From positions 1 to 5,817 of the forward strand of contig JAKAFF010000101.1 in NCBI GenBank assembly GCA_021818045.1: a stretch of 5,817 nt of DNA. The letters are read 5' to 3'. A program made the position numbers and the translations under genes. The notes under the pieces were generated by a model, which did no database searches, was not told the DNA's origin, and saw nothing but the letters and a program-made list of their open reading frames with translations. This DNA is from a bacterium (lineage in GTDB: Bacteria > Chlamydiota > Chlamydiia > Chlamydiales > SM23-39). Numbering within the stretch: position 1 is the stretch's first letter; each line of letters begins with the position of its first letter. This document shows positions 1 to 5,670 of the stretch, piece after piece.

Positions 1-1438
1 GATTTATTTGATAGAGTTTGGGGTACTGGCGTGCGGGGGTTTTCCAGCTAAAGTCGGCCTTCATCCCATGTCGAATGAGGGAATTAAAGGTGGGAAGTTC
101 TGAGTGATAGAGCAAAAACGCGCGCTCGAGTGTAGATTCTAATGCCGCAGCTGTGGGCGCTTTGAAAGTAAAGCCGTTGCGCTGCGAGACGGGAAATTTA
201 TAGTCTTCGCAATCAAAAACAGTGTCTTTGAGTCCCCCTGTGGCGCGCACGATTGGCACGGTTCCATAGCGCATGGCGATGAGCTGCGTAAGGCCGCAAG
301 GCTCAAAATGGGAGGGTACGATAAGGAGGTCGAGGGCGGCGTAGAGGCGGTGTGCGAGGGATTCACTATATTCAAAGTGCATCCACACATGGGGGTTTTC
401 TTTGTAGTGCTCTTTGAGCTGGTTAAAATGATTTTGAATGTGCTCGATCGGAGAGGAGCCAAGGAGCAGAAAGGAGCCTCCCAGTGCCAAGGTTTTGGCG
501 ATCGCCTTTTCGATCAGTTCTGGCCCTTTTTGAGGAACGAGACGCGTGATGGCTCCAACCCACGGGGTGTGGGAGGTGGCGAGGGGAAATAAATCTTTAT
601 TTTTCTTTTTCCCTTGCCGCACCGATTCCACTCTATAAGTGGGTTTTAGATGTAGATCTGTGATCGGATCCCAAAGCTTTTCGTCAATGCCGTTCAAGAT
701 GCCAGTGATCTTGCGACGCGCCTTGCGAAGGGTGGGGTCGAGGTGAAACCCATATTCAGGGGTCATAATTTCTTTAGCATAGGTGGGAGAGACGGGGATG
801 ATTGCATCCGAATAGACAACCCCCCCTTTTAACAAATTAATTGTCTGTGGATATTTGGGGTTGTCGTCTTGCAGCTTGTCTTTTTGCAGATAATCCGCGC
901 CACAAAGACCTACTGCATCGAGATCGTGCGTCGCGCATTTTCCTTGATATTCGACATTGTGGATGGAAAGGACGATGGAGCGAATCGGCAAATCTTGAAA
1001 TAGATCGCGAACGAAAGGGGCGCACAGACTTACATGCCAATCGTGTAAGTGTAAGACGTCGATCGGTTCGCGCCTAAGCCTTAAGTACTCCAAAAGAGCG
1101 CGAGAGAAATAGGTGAAGCGAGCAATATCGTCTTCGAAGCCGTAGATTTTCCCCCGATGAAAATAGCCTGCAGGATGGCGTGCTTCCAAAAGGTGCAGCG
1201 AGCATCCTTCGGCTTGAGCCGACCACATGGCATTTGCACTCCCAAGGCATTTAAAATCAGGAACTTCTAGATTTAGTTGAAAGAGCTGTCTTGGATCGAT
1301 AAAATCGTATTTTGGCAGGATGATTTCAACATCCTCTCCACGCCTTGTGAGCTCGCGACAAAGTCCCACCACCACCTCGCCGAGGCCTCCTGCTTTGGCC
1401 AGGGGAGCGAATTCTGCTGCGGCATGGACGATTCTCAC
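1..1438 (-). CDS. glgA: Glycogen synthase GlgA (GT5 family), 3' end cut by the window edge
   Basis: GlgA transfers glucose from ADP-glucose (some chlamydial enzymes also accept UDP-glucose) to the growing alpha-1,4-glucan chain. My translation gives 479 uninterrupted residues. The KAGGL nucleotide-sugar motif has Lys15 at the same number as E. coli Lys15. HLHDWH lies at 130-135 and SIHN at 158-161 carries the family His (His160). ITRLVPQKG supplies Arg299 and Lys304, matching E. coli Arg300/Lys305. HFEPCGL has Glu379 and is followed by the second loop, ATGGL, at 399-403. The last visible residues (FSWKTPARQYPKLYQIN) resemble the usual GlgA C-terminus, so probably only a few codons are missing. 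The start is GTG at 1438-1436, chosen because AAAGGAG sits 8 nt upstream and the protein begins exactly where the family does. The gene diverges from tRNA-Gln/prs. Identity is very secure; the end is unknown because it lies outside the window. Confidence 0.96.
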   Translation of the reverse strand, partial: MRIVHAAAEFAPLAKAGGLGEVVVGLCRELTRRGEDVEIILPKYDFIDPRQLFQLNLEVPDFKCLGSANAMWSAQAEGCSLHLLEARHPAGYFHRGKIYGFEDDIARFTYFSRALLEYLRLRREPIDVLHLHDWHVSLCAPFVRDLFQDLPIRSIVLSIHNVEYQGKCATHDLDAVGLCGADYLQKDKLQDDNPKYPQTINLLKGGVVYSDAIIPVSPTYAKEIMTPEYGFHLDPTLRKARRKITGILNGIDEKLWDPITDLHLKPTYRVESVRQGKKKNKDLFPLATSHTPWVGAITRLVPQKGPELIEKAIAKTLALGGSFLLLGSSPIEHIQNHFNQLKEHYKENPHVWMHFEYSESLAHRLYAALDLLIVPSHFEPCGLTQLIAMRYGTVPIVRATGGLKDTVFDCEDYKFPVSQRNGFTFKAPTAAALESTLERAFLLYHSELPTFNSLIRHGMKADFSWKTPARQYPKLYQIN

Positions 1439-1446
1439 AGGAAGGG

Positions 1447-1453
1447 CTCCTTT
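1447..1453 (-). promoter_or_regulatory. Ribosome binding site of glgA
   Basis: On the minus strand the sequence AAAGGAG lies 8 nt before the GTG codon. It is the strongest Shine-Dalgarno match in the window and decides the glgA start in favour of GTG. The only other plausible upstream start in frame, TTG at 1495-1493, has no such signal and would add 19 residues not expected in the family. Confidence 0.85.
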
Positions 1454-1466
1454 CTTGGTTATTTTC

Positions 1467-1495
1467 GGTATAGTCCTTTTTGCTCTTCCTTGCAA
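1467..1495 (-). promoter_or_regulatory. Predicted sigma-70-type promoter for glgA
   Basis: Read on the minus strand, a -35-like TTGCAA (1495-1490) is followed after 17 nt by a -10-like TATACC (1472-1467). Transcription would start near 1460, giving a leader of about 20 nt that contains the Shine-Dalgarno sequence. The -10 box matches the consensus at only four of six positions, so this is a moderate prediction. The -35 hexamer is shared with the promoter on the opposite strand. Confidence 0.5.
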
Positions 1496-1519
1496 AATAT
1501 TTACGACATTGTCTATGAT
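1490..1519 (+). promoter_or_regulatory. Predicted sigma-70-type promoter for tRNA-Gln and the downstream operon
   Basis: TTGCAA (1490-1495), an 18-nt spacer and TATGAT (1514-1519) form a good housekeeping promoter. The -10 box matches TATAAT at five of six positions. Transcription would start around 1526, about 12 nt before the mature tRNA 5' end, a typical short leader for RNase P to remove. It is the only convincing plus-strand promoter I see upstream of the gene block, so it may serve prs and the genes beyond it as well. Confidence 0.6.
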
Positions 1520-1537
1520 GGAGCCTGTTTTTTATTC

Positions 1538-1609
1538 TGGGGCGTCGCCAAGCGGTAAGGCAGCGGTTTTTGGTACCGCCATGCGGAGGTTCGAATCCTT
1601 CCGCCCCAA
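1538..1609 (+). tRNA. tRNA-Gln (anticodon UUG)
   Basis: The sequence folds into a complete cloverleaf. The acceptor stem TGGGGCG/CGCCCCA has seven perfect pairs. The D-arm uses GCC/GGC. The anticodon stem GCGGT/ACCGC encloses the loop TTTTGGT, with anticodon TTG at 1570-1572 reading CAA and, by wobble, CAG. The T-arm GGAGG/CCTTC carries the loop TTCGAAT with one G-U pair. The CCA end is not encoded; the base after the acceptor stem is A (1609), then GAT. The U1-A72 pair is what the GatCAB amidotransferase recognises in organisms that make Gln-tRNA by amidation, as Chlamydia does. The gene lies 27 nt before prs with no terminator between them, so joint transcription is likely. Confidence 0.97.
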
Positions 1610-1636
1610 GATATTGGCCTAGATTCGTTGAGGTTT

Positions 1637-2557
1637 ATGGTCCAGTCCGCTATGCTATTTGCCGGTTCTTCTCATCCTGAACTGGCTCGGGCTGTGGCAA
1701 AAGAGCTGGGCGTCCCATTGGGACAAATCAGCATCGAATCATTTCCCGATGGGGAGATTGGGGTCCAGATCCTCGAGAATGTGCGGGGGCGGGATGTTTT
1801 TGTGTTGCAGTCGCCTGCGCGCCGTCCGAACCACTTTTTGATGGAGCTGCTCATTTTAGTAGATGCGTTCAAGCGCGCATCGGCTCGCAGTATCGTGGCG
1901 GTGGTGCCTTACTACGCTTATGCCAGGCAAGACCGTAAAGAAAAAGGGCGAGTGCCGATTACGGCGAAGTTGGTTGCCGATTTGTTGCAGCGGGCCGGGG
2001 TGACTCGAGTGTTGACGATGGATCTGCATACAGAGCAGATTCAGGGATTTTTCGATGTCCCCGTCGATCATCTTTATGCAAGGCGCTTGTTCGTGAAGGC
2101 GTTGAAAGGCCTTGGATTGAAAAGGCCGGTAGTTGTCTCTCCAGATGTGGGGAGCAACAAAATGGTGAGAAAGTTTGCGGAAGATCTAAAGGTAGATCTT
2201 GCCATTGTCGATAAGCGCAGAGTGAATGGAAGTGTCACTGAGGCAAACGCGCTCATCGGCGATGTGAAAGGAAAAGAGGTCATTTTAGTCGATGATATCT
2301 GTTCGACTGGAGGGACGTTGAAGACTGCCGCGAAAGTTTGTAAAGCGGAAGGCGCAAAGAGTGTCTTGGCTGTTGTGACGCACGCACTGCTGATCAATGG
2401 GACCGAAATTGAGGGGATTGATCGCCTCCTCGTTACAGATTCGGTGCCTCCCTCGCATAAAGCGCAAGGGGTGCAGGTTGTTTCGATCGCTCCGTTGATT
2501 GCGGAGGCGATTGAGTGTGTGGTTTCAGCGAAGTCGATCTCGTCGCTGTTTAGTTAA
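1637..2557 (+). CDS. prs: Ribose-phosphate pyrophosphokinase (PRPP synthetase)
   Basis: Prs makes 5-phosphoribosyl-1-pyrophosphate from ribose 5-phosphate and ATP, the entry compound for nucleotide and NAD synthesis and salvage. From ATG 1637 the protein has 306 residues, close to the 315 of E. coli. Visible motifs are LFAG near the N-terminus, FPDGE (36-40), YARQDR (95-100, ATP contact), the PRPP synthetase signature MDLHTEQIQGFFDVPVD (128-144, with His131), VDKRR (191-195, catalytic Lys) and the PRPP loop VDDICSTGGT (218-227). That loop has Ser223 where the E. coli-type enzyme has Asp. The start is uncertain: TTG at 1628 is in frame (309 residues) but has no Shine-Dalgarno, ATG 1637 has GAGG only 3 nt away, and ATG 1652 aligns best to the family's second residues but has no signal. 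rplY follows after 9 nt. Identity is secure. Confidence 0.93.
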   Translation: MVQSAMLFAGSSHPELARAVAKELGVPLGQISIESFPDGEIGVQILENVRGRDVFVLQSPARRPNHFLMELLILVDAFKRASARSIVAVVPYYAYARQDRKEKGRVPITAKLVADLLQRAGVTRVLTMDLHTEQIQGFFDVPVDHLYARRLFVKALKGLGLKRPVVVSPDVGSNKMVRKFAEDLKVDLAIVDKRRVNGSVTEANALIGDVKGKEVILVDDICSTGGTLKTAAKVCKAEGAKSVLAVVTHALLINGTEIEGIDRLLVTDSVPPSHKAQGVQVVSIAPLIAEAIECVVSAKSISSLFS

Positions 2558-2566
2558 AGAGGAAGT

Positions 2567-3133
2567 ATGAAACTGGCAATACATAAAAGAACGACTGGAA
2601 AAAAAGGCGAGATCAATCAATTGCGCCGCACAGGGAATGTTCCTGCAGTCCTATACGGACAACGCGAAGCGGGCATGCCCATTTTTATTAAAGGGGAAGA
2701 GATCCAAGCGATTTTGAGAAATATTCAGCCCGGCTTACTCGCTACCACCGTATTTGAGGTGGAAGTGGAGGGGAAAAAAAGAAAAGCGCTTGTCAAAGAT
2801 ATGCAGTATCACGTCACATCGTATGATCTTTTGCATCTCGATTTAGTATTGCTCGACGATCAGATGCCGATTACTGTGAACGTGCCGATTCGATTAGTGG
2901 GTGCTGCAGAGTGTGCGGGTGTTAAGTTGGGCGGTTTTGTCCGTCAACCGATCCGCTCCATGGCGGTCTCTTGTTTGCCGAAAGATATTCCACAAGAGTT
3001 TGTGGTCGATGTGAAAGAGCTGAACATCGGACAGTCTAAGCGTTTATCTGAGATCTCTTTGCCACAAGGTGTTCGTCCGCTTGCAAAATTGGACGAAGTG
3101 GCCGTGATTGTTGGTAAAAAGGCGGGAACATAA
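2567..3133 (+). CDS. rplY: 50S ribosomal protein bL25, long CTC form (general stress protein Ctc)
   Basis: This is the two-domain form of bL25, which binds 5S rRNA in the large subunit. The 188 residues match the CTC/TL5 size rather than the 94-residue E. coli form. Roughly residues 3-92 form the 5S-binding beta-barrel domain, recognised by the GNVPAVLYG segment near residue 23 and by VKDMQYHVTSYDLLHLDLV. Residues about 97-185 form the C-terminal TL5-type domain, with VPIRLVG, VDVKELNIGQS and AVIVGKK near the end. ATG 2567 is preceded by AAAGAGG with 4 nt spacing and lies 9 nt after prs. pth follows after 3 nt. The rplY-pth pairing is common in bacteria and is also found in Chlamydia (ctc, CT799). 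Confidence 0.95.
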   Translation: MKLAIHKRTTGKKGEINQLRRTGNVPAVLYGQREAGMPIFIKGEEIQAILRNIQPGLLATTVFEVEVEGKKRKALVKDMQYHVTSYDLLHLDLVLLDDQMPITVNVPIRLVGAAECAGVKLGGFVRQPIRSMAVSCLPKDIPQEFVVDVKELNIGQSKRLSEISLPQGVRPLAKLDEVAVIVGKKAGT

Positions 3134-3136
3134 CAC

Positions 3137-3733
3137 GTGGCGGCCAAAGCCCTAATTGTAGGTCTCGGTAATCCCGGAAAGTCCTACGTTGGGACGCGCC
3201 ACAATATTGGTTTTGCCGCTCTAGAAAAGTTGGCTGCGAAACATAGTTTGGCGTTCAAACAGGTGTCGCAGTTTAAAGGAAGCATGGCCCAAGGATCTGT
3301 GGGCACATCTTCCGTGATTTTGCTCATGCCGCTGACTTTTATGAATCTCAGCGGAGAGTCGGTGGCGCAAGTAATGCGTTACTTTCAGATCGATCTGTCC
3401 CGGTTGCTCATCTTAGTAGATGATGTGGCCATTCCTCTGGGACAGCTCCGTTTGCGTATCAACAGCGGCTCGGGGGGGCATAACGGCCTCAAGAGCGTTG
3501 AAGAGTGTTTGCAAACGAATCGGTATCCTCGGCTTCGCATTGGAGTGGGGGATCGCAAGCAGGGGGCGCTGAGCGAGCATGTGCTTGGCCGATTTACCCC
3601 TGATGAGGAAAAGCTCCTTCCAGGCGTTCTGGATCGAGCCGTCCAGGCGATTGAAATTTGGCTGGACAAAGGATTAACCAGTGCGATGGATTTTGCAAAT
3701 CCATCGACTCCGAGCATTGGAGAAGAACAATGA
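3137..3733 (+). CDS. pth: Peptidyl-tRNA hydrolase
   Basis: Pth cleaves the ester bond of peptidyl-tRNAs that drop off the ribosome and so recycles tRNA. The 198-residue protein is of normal family length and keeps every active-site residue I can place. Asn12 is in VGLGNPG, catalytic His22 in GTRHN (E. coli His20), Asn70 in TFMNLSG, Asp95 in VDD (E. coli Asp93) and Asn116 in GGHNGL. The start is GTG at 3137, just 3 nt after the rplY stop. The only nearby Shine-Dalgarno-like run is a weak GGCGGGA, so translation is probably coupled to rplY. The stop TGA overlaps the rpsF start as ATGA. Bases 3685-3722 near its end also form hairpins that may act as the rpsF leader. Confidence 0.96.
   Translation: MAAKALIVGLGNPGKSYVGTRHNIGFAALEKLAAKHSLAFKQVSQFKGSMAQGSVGTSSVILLMPLTFMNLSGESVAQVMRYFQIDLSRLLILVDDVAIPLGQLRLRINSGSGGHNGLKSVEECLQTNRYPRLRIGVGDRKQGALSEHVLGRFTPDEEKLLPGVLDRAVQAIEIWLDKGLTSAMDFANPSTPSIGEEQ
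3685..3722 (+). promoter_or_regulatory. Possible structured leader of rpsF inside the 3' end of pth
   Basis: Two adjacent stems precede rpsF. GATGGATTT (3685-3693) and AAATCCATC (3697-3705) form a perfect 9-bp stem with a 3-nt TGC loop. Then CTCC (3708-3711) can pair with GGAG (3719-3722), which is the rpsF Shine-Dalgarno sequence. The second stem is only 4 bp and may be chance. S6:S18-binding leaders that repress rpsF-rpsR are known in many bacteria and carry a conserved CCG, and a CCG is present at 3710-3712. I cannot show that this is that motif; it is a location-based suggestion. Confidence 0.3.
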
Positions 3734-4080
3734 ATCAAAAGAAAAGAACGGGGCTTTACGAAGGGATGTACATCCTGAGCGCAACGCTGAGCGATGAGTC
3801 TCGTAAAAAAGCCTTTGAAAAAATTACCGATGGGATCACCCAAAAAGGGGGAGAAATCCATAAAGTACACGAACAGGGGCGACGCAAATTGGCCTTTGAA
3901 ATCGATGGAAAACGCGAAGGGTACTATTATGTCCTCTATTTTTCCGTTCCCACAAAAGAGGTTCTCGAGCTTTGGAAAGAGTATCACCTCCATGAGGATC
4001 TCATTCGCTTTATGACGATGCGCACTGAAAAAGTGCTTGATACCCTCGAATTTAAATCCCTTAAACTACAAGGTCAATAA
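3730..4080 (+). CDS. rpsF: 30S ribosomal protein bS6
   Basis: bS6 sits on the platform of the small subunit and binds 16S rRNA as a pair with bS18, whose gene follows directly. The protein has 116 residues, with the family pattern YEGMYIL at 10-16, a helix, a GGEIHKV beta-strand, GRRKLAFEIDGKREGYYYVLYF in the middle and LIRFMTMR near the C-terminus. It is shorter than E. coli bS6 and lacks that protein's acidic tail. ATG 3730 was chosen over longer in-frame starts inside pth. It has GGAG 7 nt upstream and yields the family N-terminus, whereas the 24 upstream codons read pth out of frame. The ATGA overlap with pth and the TAATG overlap with rpsR point to coupled translation. Confidence 0.96.
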   Translation: MNQKKRTGLYEGMYILSATLSDESRKKAFEKITDGITQKGGEIHKVHEQGRRKLAFEIDGKREGYYYVLYFSVPTKEVLELWKEYHLHEDLIRFMTMRTEKVLDTLEFKSLKLQGQ

Positions 4081-4349
4081 TGTATCCTAGAAAACAAGAA
4101 AGGCCTGTGGCTCAAGCACCTACTGAATCTCCTTTTGTCAAAAAAAAGAAGGCGTGTCCTTTTGTTGCAGCGAAAGTAGATACTATTGATTACAAAGATG
4201 TAGAGACTCTAAAGCAGTTTATCACGGAGCGGGGTAAAATTTTGCCGCGCCGCATTACTGGTGTTTCTCAGTATTATCAAAAAGTACTCAAAAAAGCGAT
4301 TAAGCGCGCACGCCATATGGCGCTGTTGCCTTTTGTAGCAGAGGAATAG
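4080..4349 (+). CDS. rpsR: 30S ribosomal protein bS18
   Basis: bS18 is the partner of bS6 on the small-subunit platform. The 89-residue protein has a basic, probably flexible N-terminus (about 24 residues, ending in KKKKACPF). It then shows the conserved core: TIDYKDVETLKQFITERGKI at about 35-54, LPRRITGVSQYYQ at 55-67 and the basic helix KKAIKRARHMALLPF near the end. One Cys precedes the core, as in E. coli. The start ATG overlaps the rpsF stop by one base (TAATG) and has AAGG 6 nt upstream. The rpsF-rpsR-rplI order is among the most conserved in bacteria. Confidence 0.97.
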   Translation: MYPRKQERPVAQAPTESPFVKKKKACPFVAAKVDTIDYKDVETLKQFITERGKILPRRITGVSQYYQKVLKKAIKRARHMALLPFVAEE

Positions 4350-4358
4350 GAGAGCGCG

Positions 4359-4886
4359 ATGAAAAGACAGCTATTATTGTTAGAAGATGTTGACTCCCTG
4401 GGAAAAAAGGGTGAGATTGTCACAGCAAAGCCTGGTTACATGAGAAATTTTCTTCTCCCTCAAGGGCTGGCTGTTGTAGCAACTGCGAATATGTTGCGCA
4501 AGCAAGAGCGTTTGCGTTCTGAAAGAGCCAAACGGGCAGTTGTAGATCGCAAAGAATCCGAAGAGTTTGCGCTTCGCATCGAGGGCACAGTTCTCGAAAC
4601 GCGCGTGAAAGTGGATCCAGAAGGGCACATGTATGGTTCTGTTTCAGCGGCTGACATTGCAGGGCTGTTGCAAGAGCAAGGTCTGCAGATCGAAAGAAAA
4701 GCGGTGCAGGTGACAAAACCCATTAAAGAGACAGGGACTCATCAGATTGCTTTGAAGCTCAAAGAGGGTGTGACAGCGACGTTTCAGCTCAAGATCATTC
4801 CAGAAGGTGTGGCTATGACGGGCGTAGAAGCGGTGACTGCTCCGATTCCAATGGAAGAAGAAAAAACGGATAGTGCATCTGAGTAG
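4359..4886 (+). CDS. rplI: 50S ribosomal protein bL9
   Basis: bL9 is the long two-domain protein near the L1 stalk of the large subunit and helps preserve reading frame. The N-terminal domain has LLLEDVDSLGKKGEIV followed by PGYMRNFLLPQGLA (about 25-38), the bL9 signature region. A charged connecting helix follows (about 45-72, LRKQERLRSERAKRA), then the C-terminal rRNA-binding domain, ending around LKIIPEG. At 175 residues it is longer than E. coli bL9 (149), and the extra part is an acidic, probably disordered tail (PMEEEKTDSASE). That tail's DNA overlaps the first 14 bases of ispE. ATG 4359 has TAGGAG just upstream, and the SD overlaps the rpsR stop codon. Confidence 0.97.
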   Translation: MKRQLLLLEDVDSLGKKGEIVTAKPGYMRNFLLPQGLAVVATANMLRKQERLRSERAKRAVVDRKESEEFALRIEGTVLETRVKVDPEGHMYGSVSAADIAGLLQEQGLQIERKAVQVTKPIKETGTHQIALKLKEGVTATFQLKIIPEGVAMTGVEAVTAPIPMEEEKTDSASE

Positions 4887-5670
4887 TTTTTTATCTCCTG
4901 CAAAACTCAACTTGTTTTTTCGAGTTTTGCACAAACGAACGGATGGTTATCACGAGATAGCCTCCCTGTATCAGGCGATCGATTTATTCGATCGCCTTTT
5001 TTTTGCTTGGGCAAGTTCGGACCTTATTTCTTGCACAGATCCAGCGGTTCCCTGCGACTCTACCAATCTCGTTGCCAAAGCTTTGACTTTGTACCGCCGG
5101 CACTATTTTGTTCCGCCCCTACACATCCATATCGAAAAACACATTCCCATTCAGGCAGGTCTTGGTGGTGGCAGTAGTAATGCAGCAACGACCTTACTTG
5201 CGGTTAACCAGCTAATGCACAATCCAGCCTCTTTGCAAGAGCTCATAGACATGGGTGCAATGCTTGGCTCCGATGTTCCTTTTTTCTTTTCCTCGGGGAC
5301 CGCTTATTGCACTGGAAGGGGTGAGATTATAGAGCCCTTTCAATTACCACGCCCCATTTCAGGCTACCTTGCAAAACCTCCCTATGGGCTATCGACGCCG
5401 GCAGTGTATCATGCATTGAGAGTGGAAGCGCTTCATTTACGCGATCCGAGGGAGTCGCTTCACAATGGACCCGAATTTTACAATGACTTAGAGGCCGCGG
5501 CCTTCCTCTTAGAGCCGCGGCTTCAATCTCTTAAAAATGAATTATTGCAGCATTTTGAACGCGTTACCTTAACCGGCAGTGGGACAGCCTTTTTTTGTCT
5601 CCAAGGTTCCCCCAATCCTCACCTCCCCCTCCAATGGATTCCCTTCCACACAATAAAGCTAGGAGAATAG
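4873..5670 (+). CDS. ispE: 4-diphosphocytidyl-2-C-methyl-D-erythritol kinase
   Basis: IspE phosphorylates CDP-methylerythritol at the 2-hydroxyl, the fourth step of the MEP route to isoprenoids. It is a GHMP kinase. SPAKLNLF holds Lys11 (E. coli Lys10), RTDGYHEI follows at 22-29, and the ATP loop PIQAGLGGGSSNAA lies at 92-105. LGSDVPFF carries the catalytic Asp134 (E. coli Asp141), NDLE is at 204-207, and the third motif LTGSGTAFF is at 233-241. The 265 residues are slightly fewer than the E. coli 283. The start is GTG at 4873, overlapping rplI by 14 bases; no good Shine-Dalgarno is within reach (a GGAAGAAG run lies about 13-15 nt away), so initiation is probably weak or coupled to rplI. Codons 34-44 double as an intrinsic terminator. 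Placement after rplI matches Chlamydia (CT803-CT804). Confidence 0.94.
   Translation: MHLSSFLSPAKLNLFFRVLHKRTDGYHEIASLYQAIDLFDRLFFAWASSDLISCTDPAVPCDSTNLVAKALTLYRRHYFVPPLHIHIEKHIPIQAGLGGGSSNAATTLLAVNQLMHNPASLQELIDMGAMLGSDVPFFFSSGTAYCTGRGEIIEPFQLPRPISGYLAKPPYGLSTPAVYHALRVEALHLRDPRESLHNGPEFYNDLEAAAFLLEPRLQSLKNELLQHFERVTLTGSGTAFFCLQGSPNPHLPLQWIPFHTIKLGE
4974..5004 (+). terminator. Intrinsic terminator embedded in the ispE coding sequence
   Basis: GGCGATCGA (4974-4982) pairs perfectly with TCGATCGCC (4988-4996) around the 5-nt loop TTTAT. Eight Ts follow at once (4997-5004). A 9-bp GC-rich stem plus U8 fits the classic Rho-independent terminator fully. It starts 87 nt after the rplI stop codon and about 100 nt into ispE, covering codons Gln34 to Phe44. 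In position it would end the ribosomal-protein transcript. It lies within a translated gene, so a ribosome moving through ispE would be expected to disrupt the hairpin. The structure is read directly from the sequence; its activity is inferred. Confidence 0.75.

Noticed and set aside
139..1622. Several open frames of 60-107 codons in and around the first 1.4 kb, on both strands, such as plus-strand 308-592 and 1320-1622.
   Set aside because: They lie opposite or out of frame with the continuous glgA reading frame, which carries all family motifs. The 1320-1622 frame also runs through the promoter region and the tRNA.
2181..2200. Hairpin AAGATCT/AGATCTT with a 6-nt loop within prs.
   Set aside because: It has no T-run, is AT-rich and short, and sits in the middle of a coding region, so it is not convincing as a terminator or leader.
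3651..3679. TTGAAA with TTAACC 17 nt later as a promoter for rpsF.
   Set aside because: The -10 box matches the consensus at only two of six positions, and the genes on either side overlap, which favours read-through from upstream.
3385..3993. A 202-codon minus-strand frame opposite pth and rpsF.
   Set aside because: It is antisense to two clearly identified genes, shows no family motif and has no supporting ribosome binding site. Both sense genes keep their active-site or structural residues.
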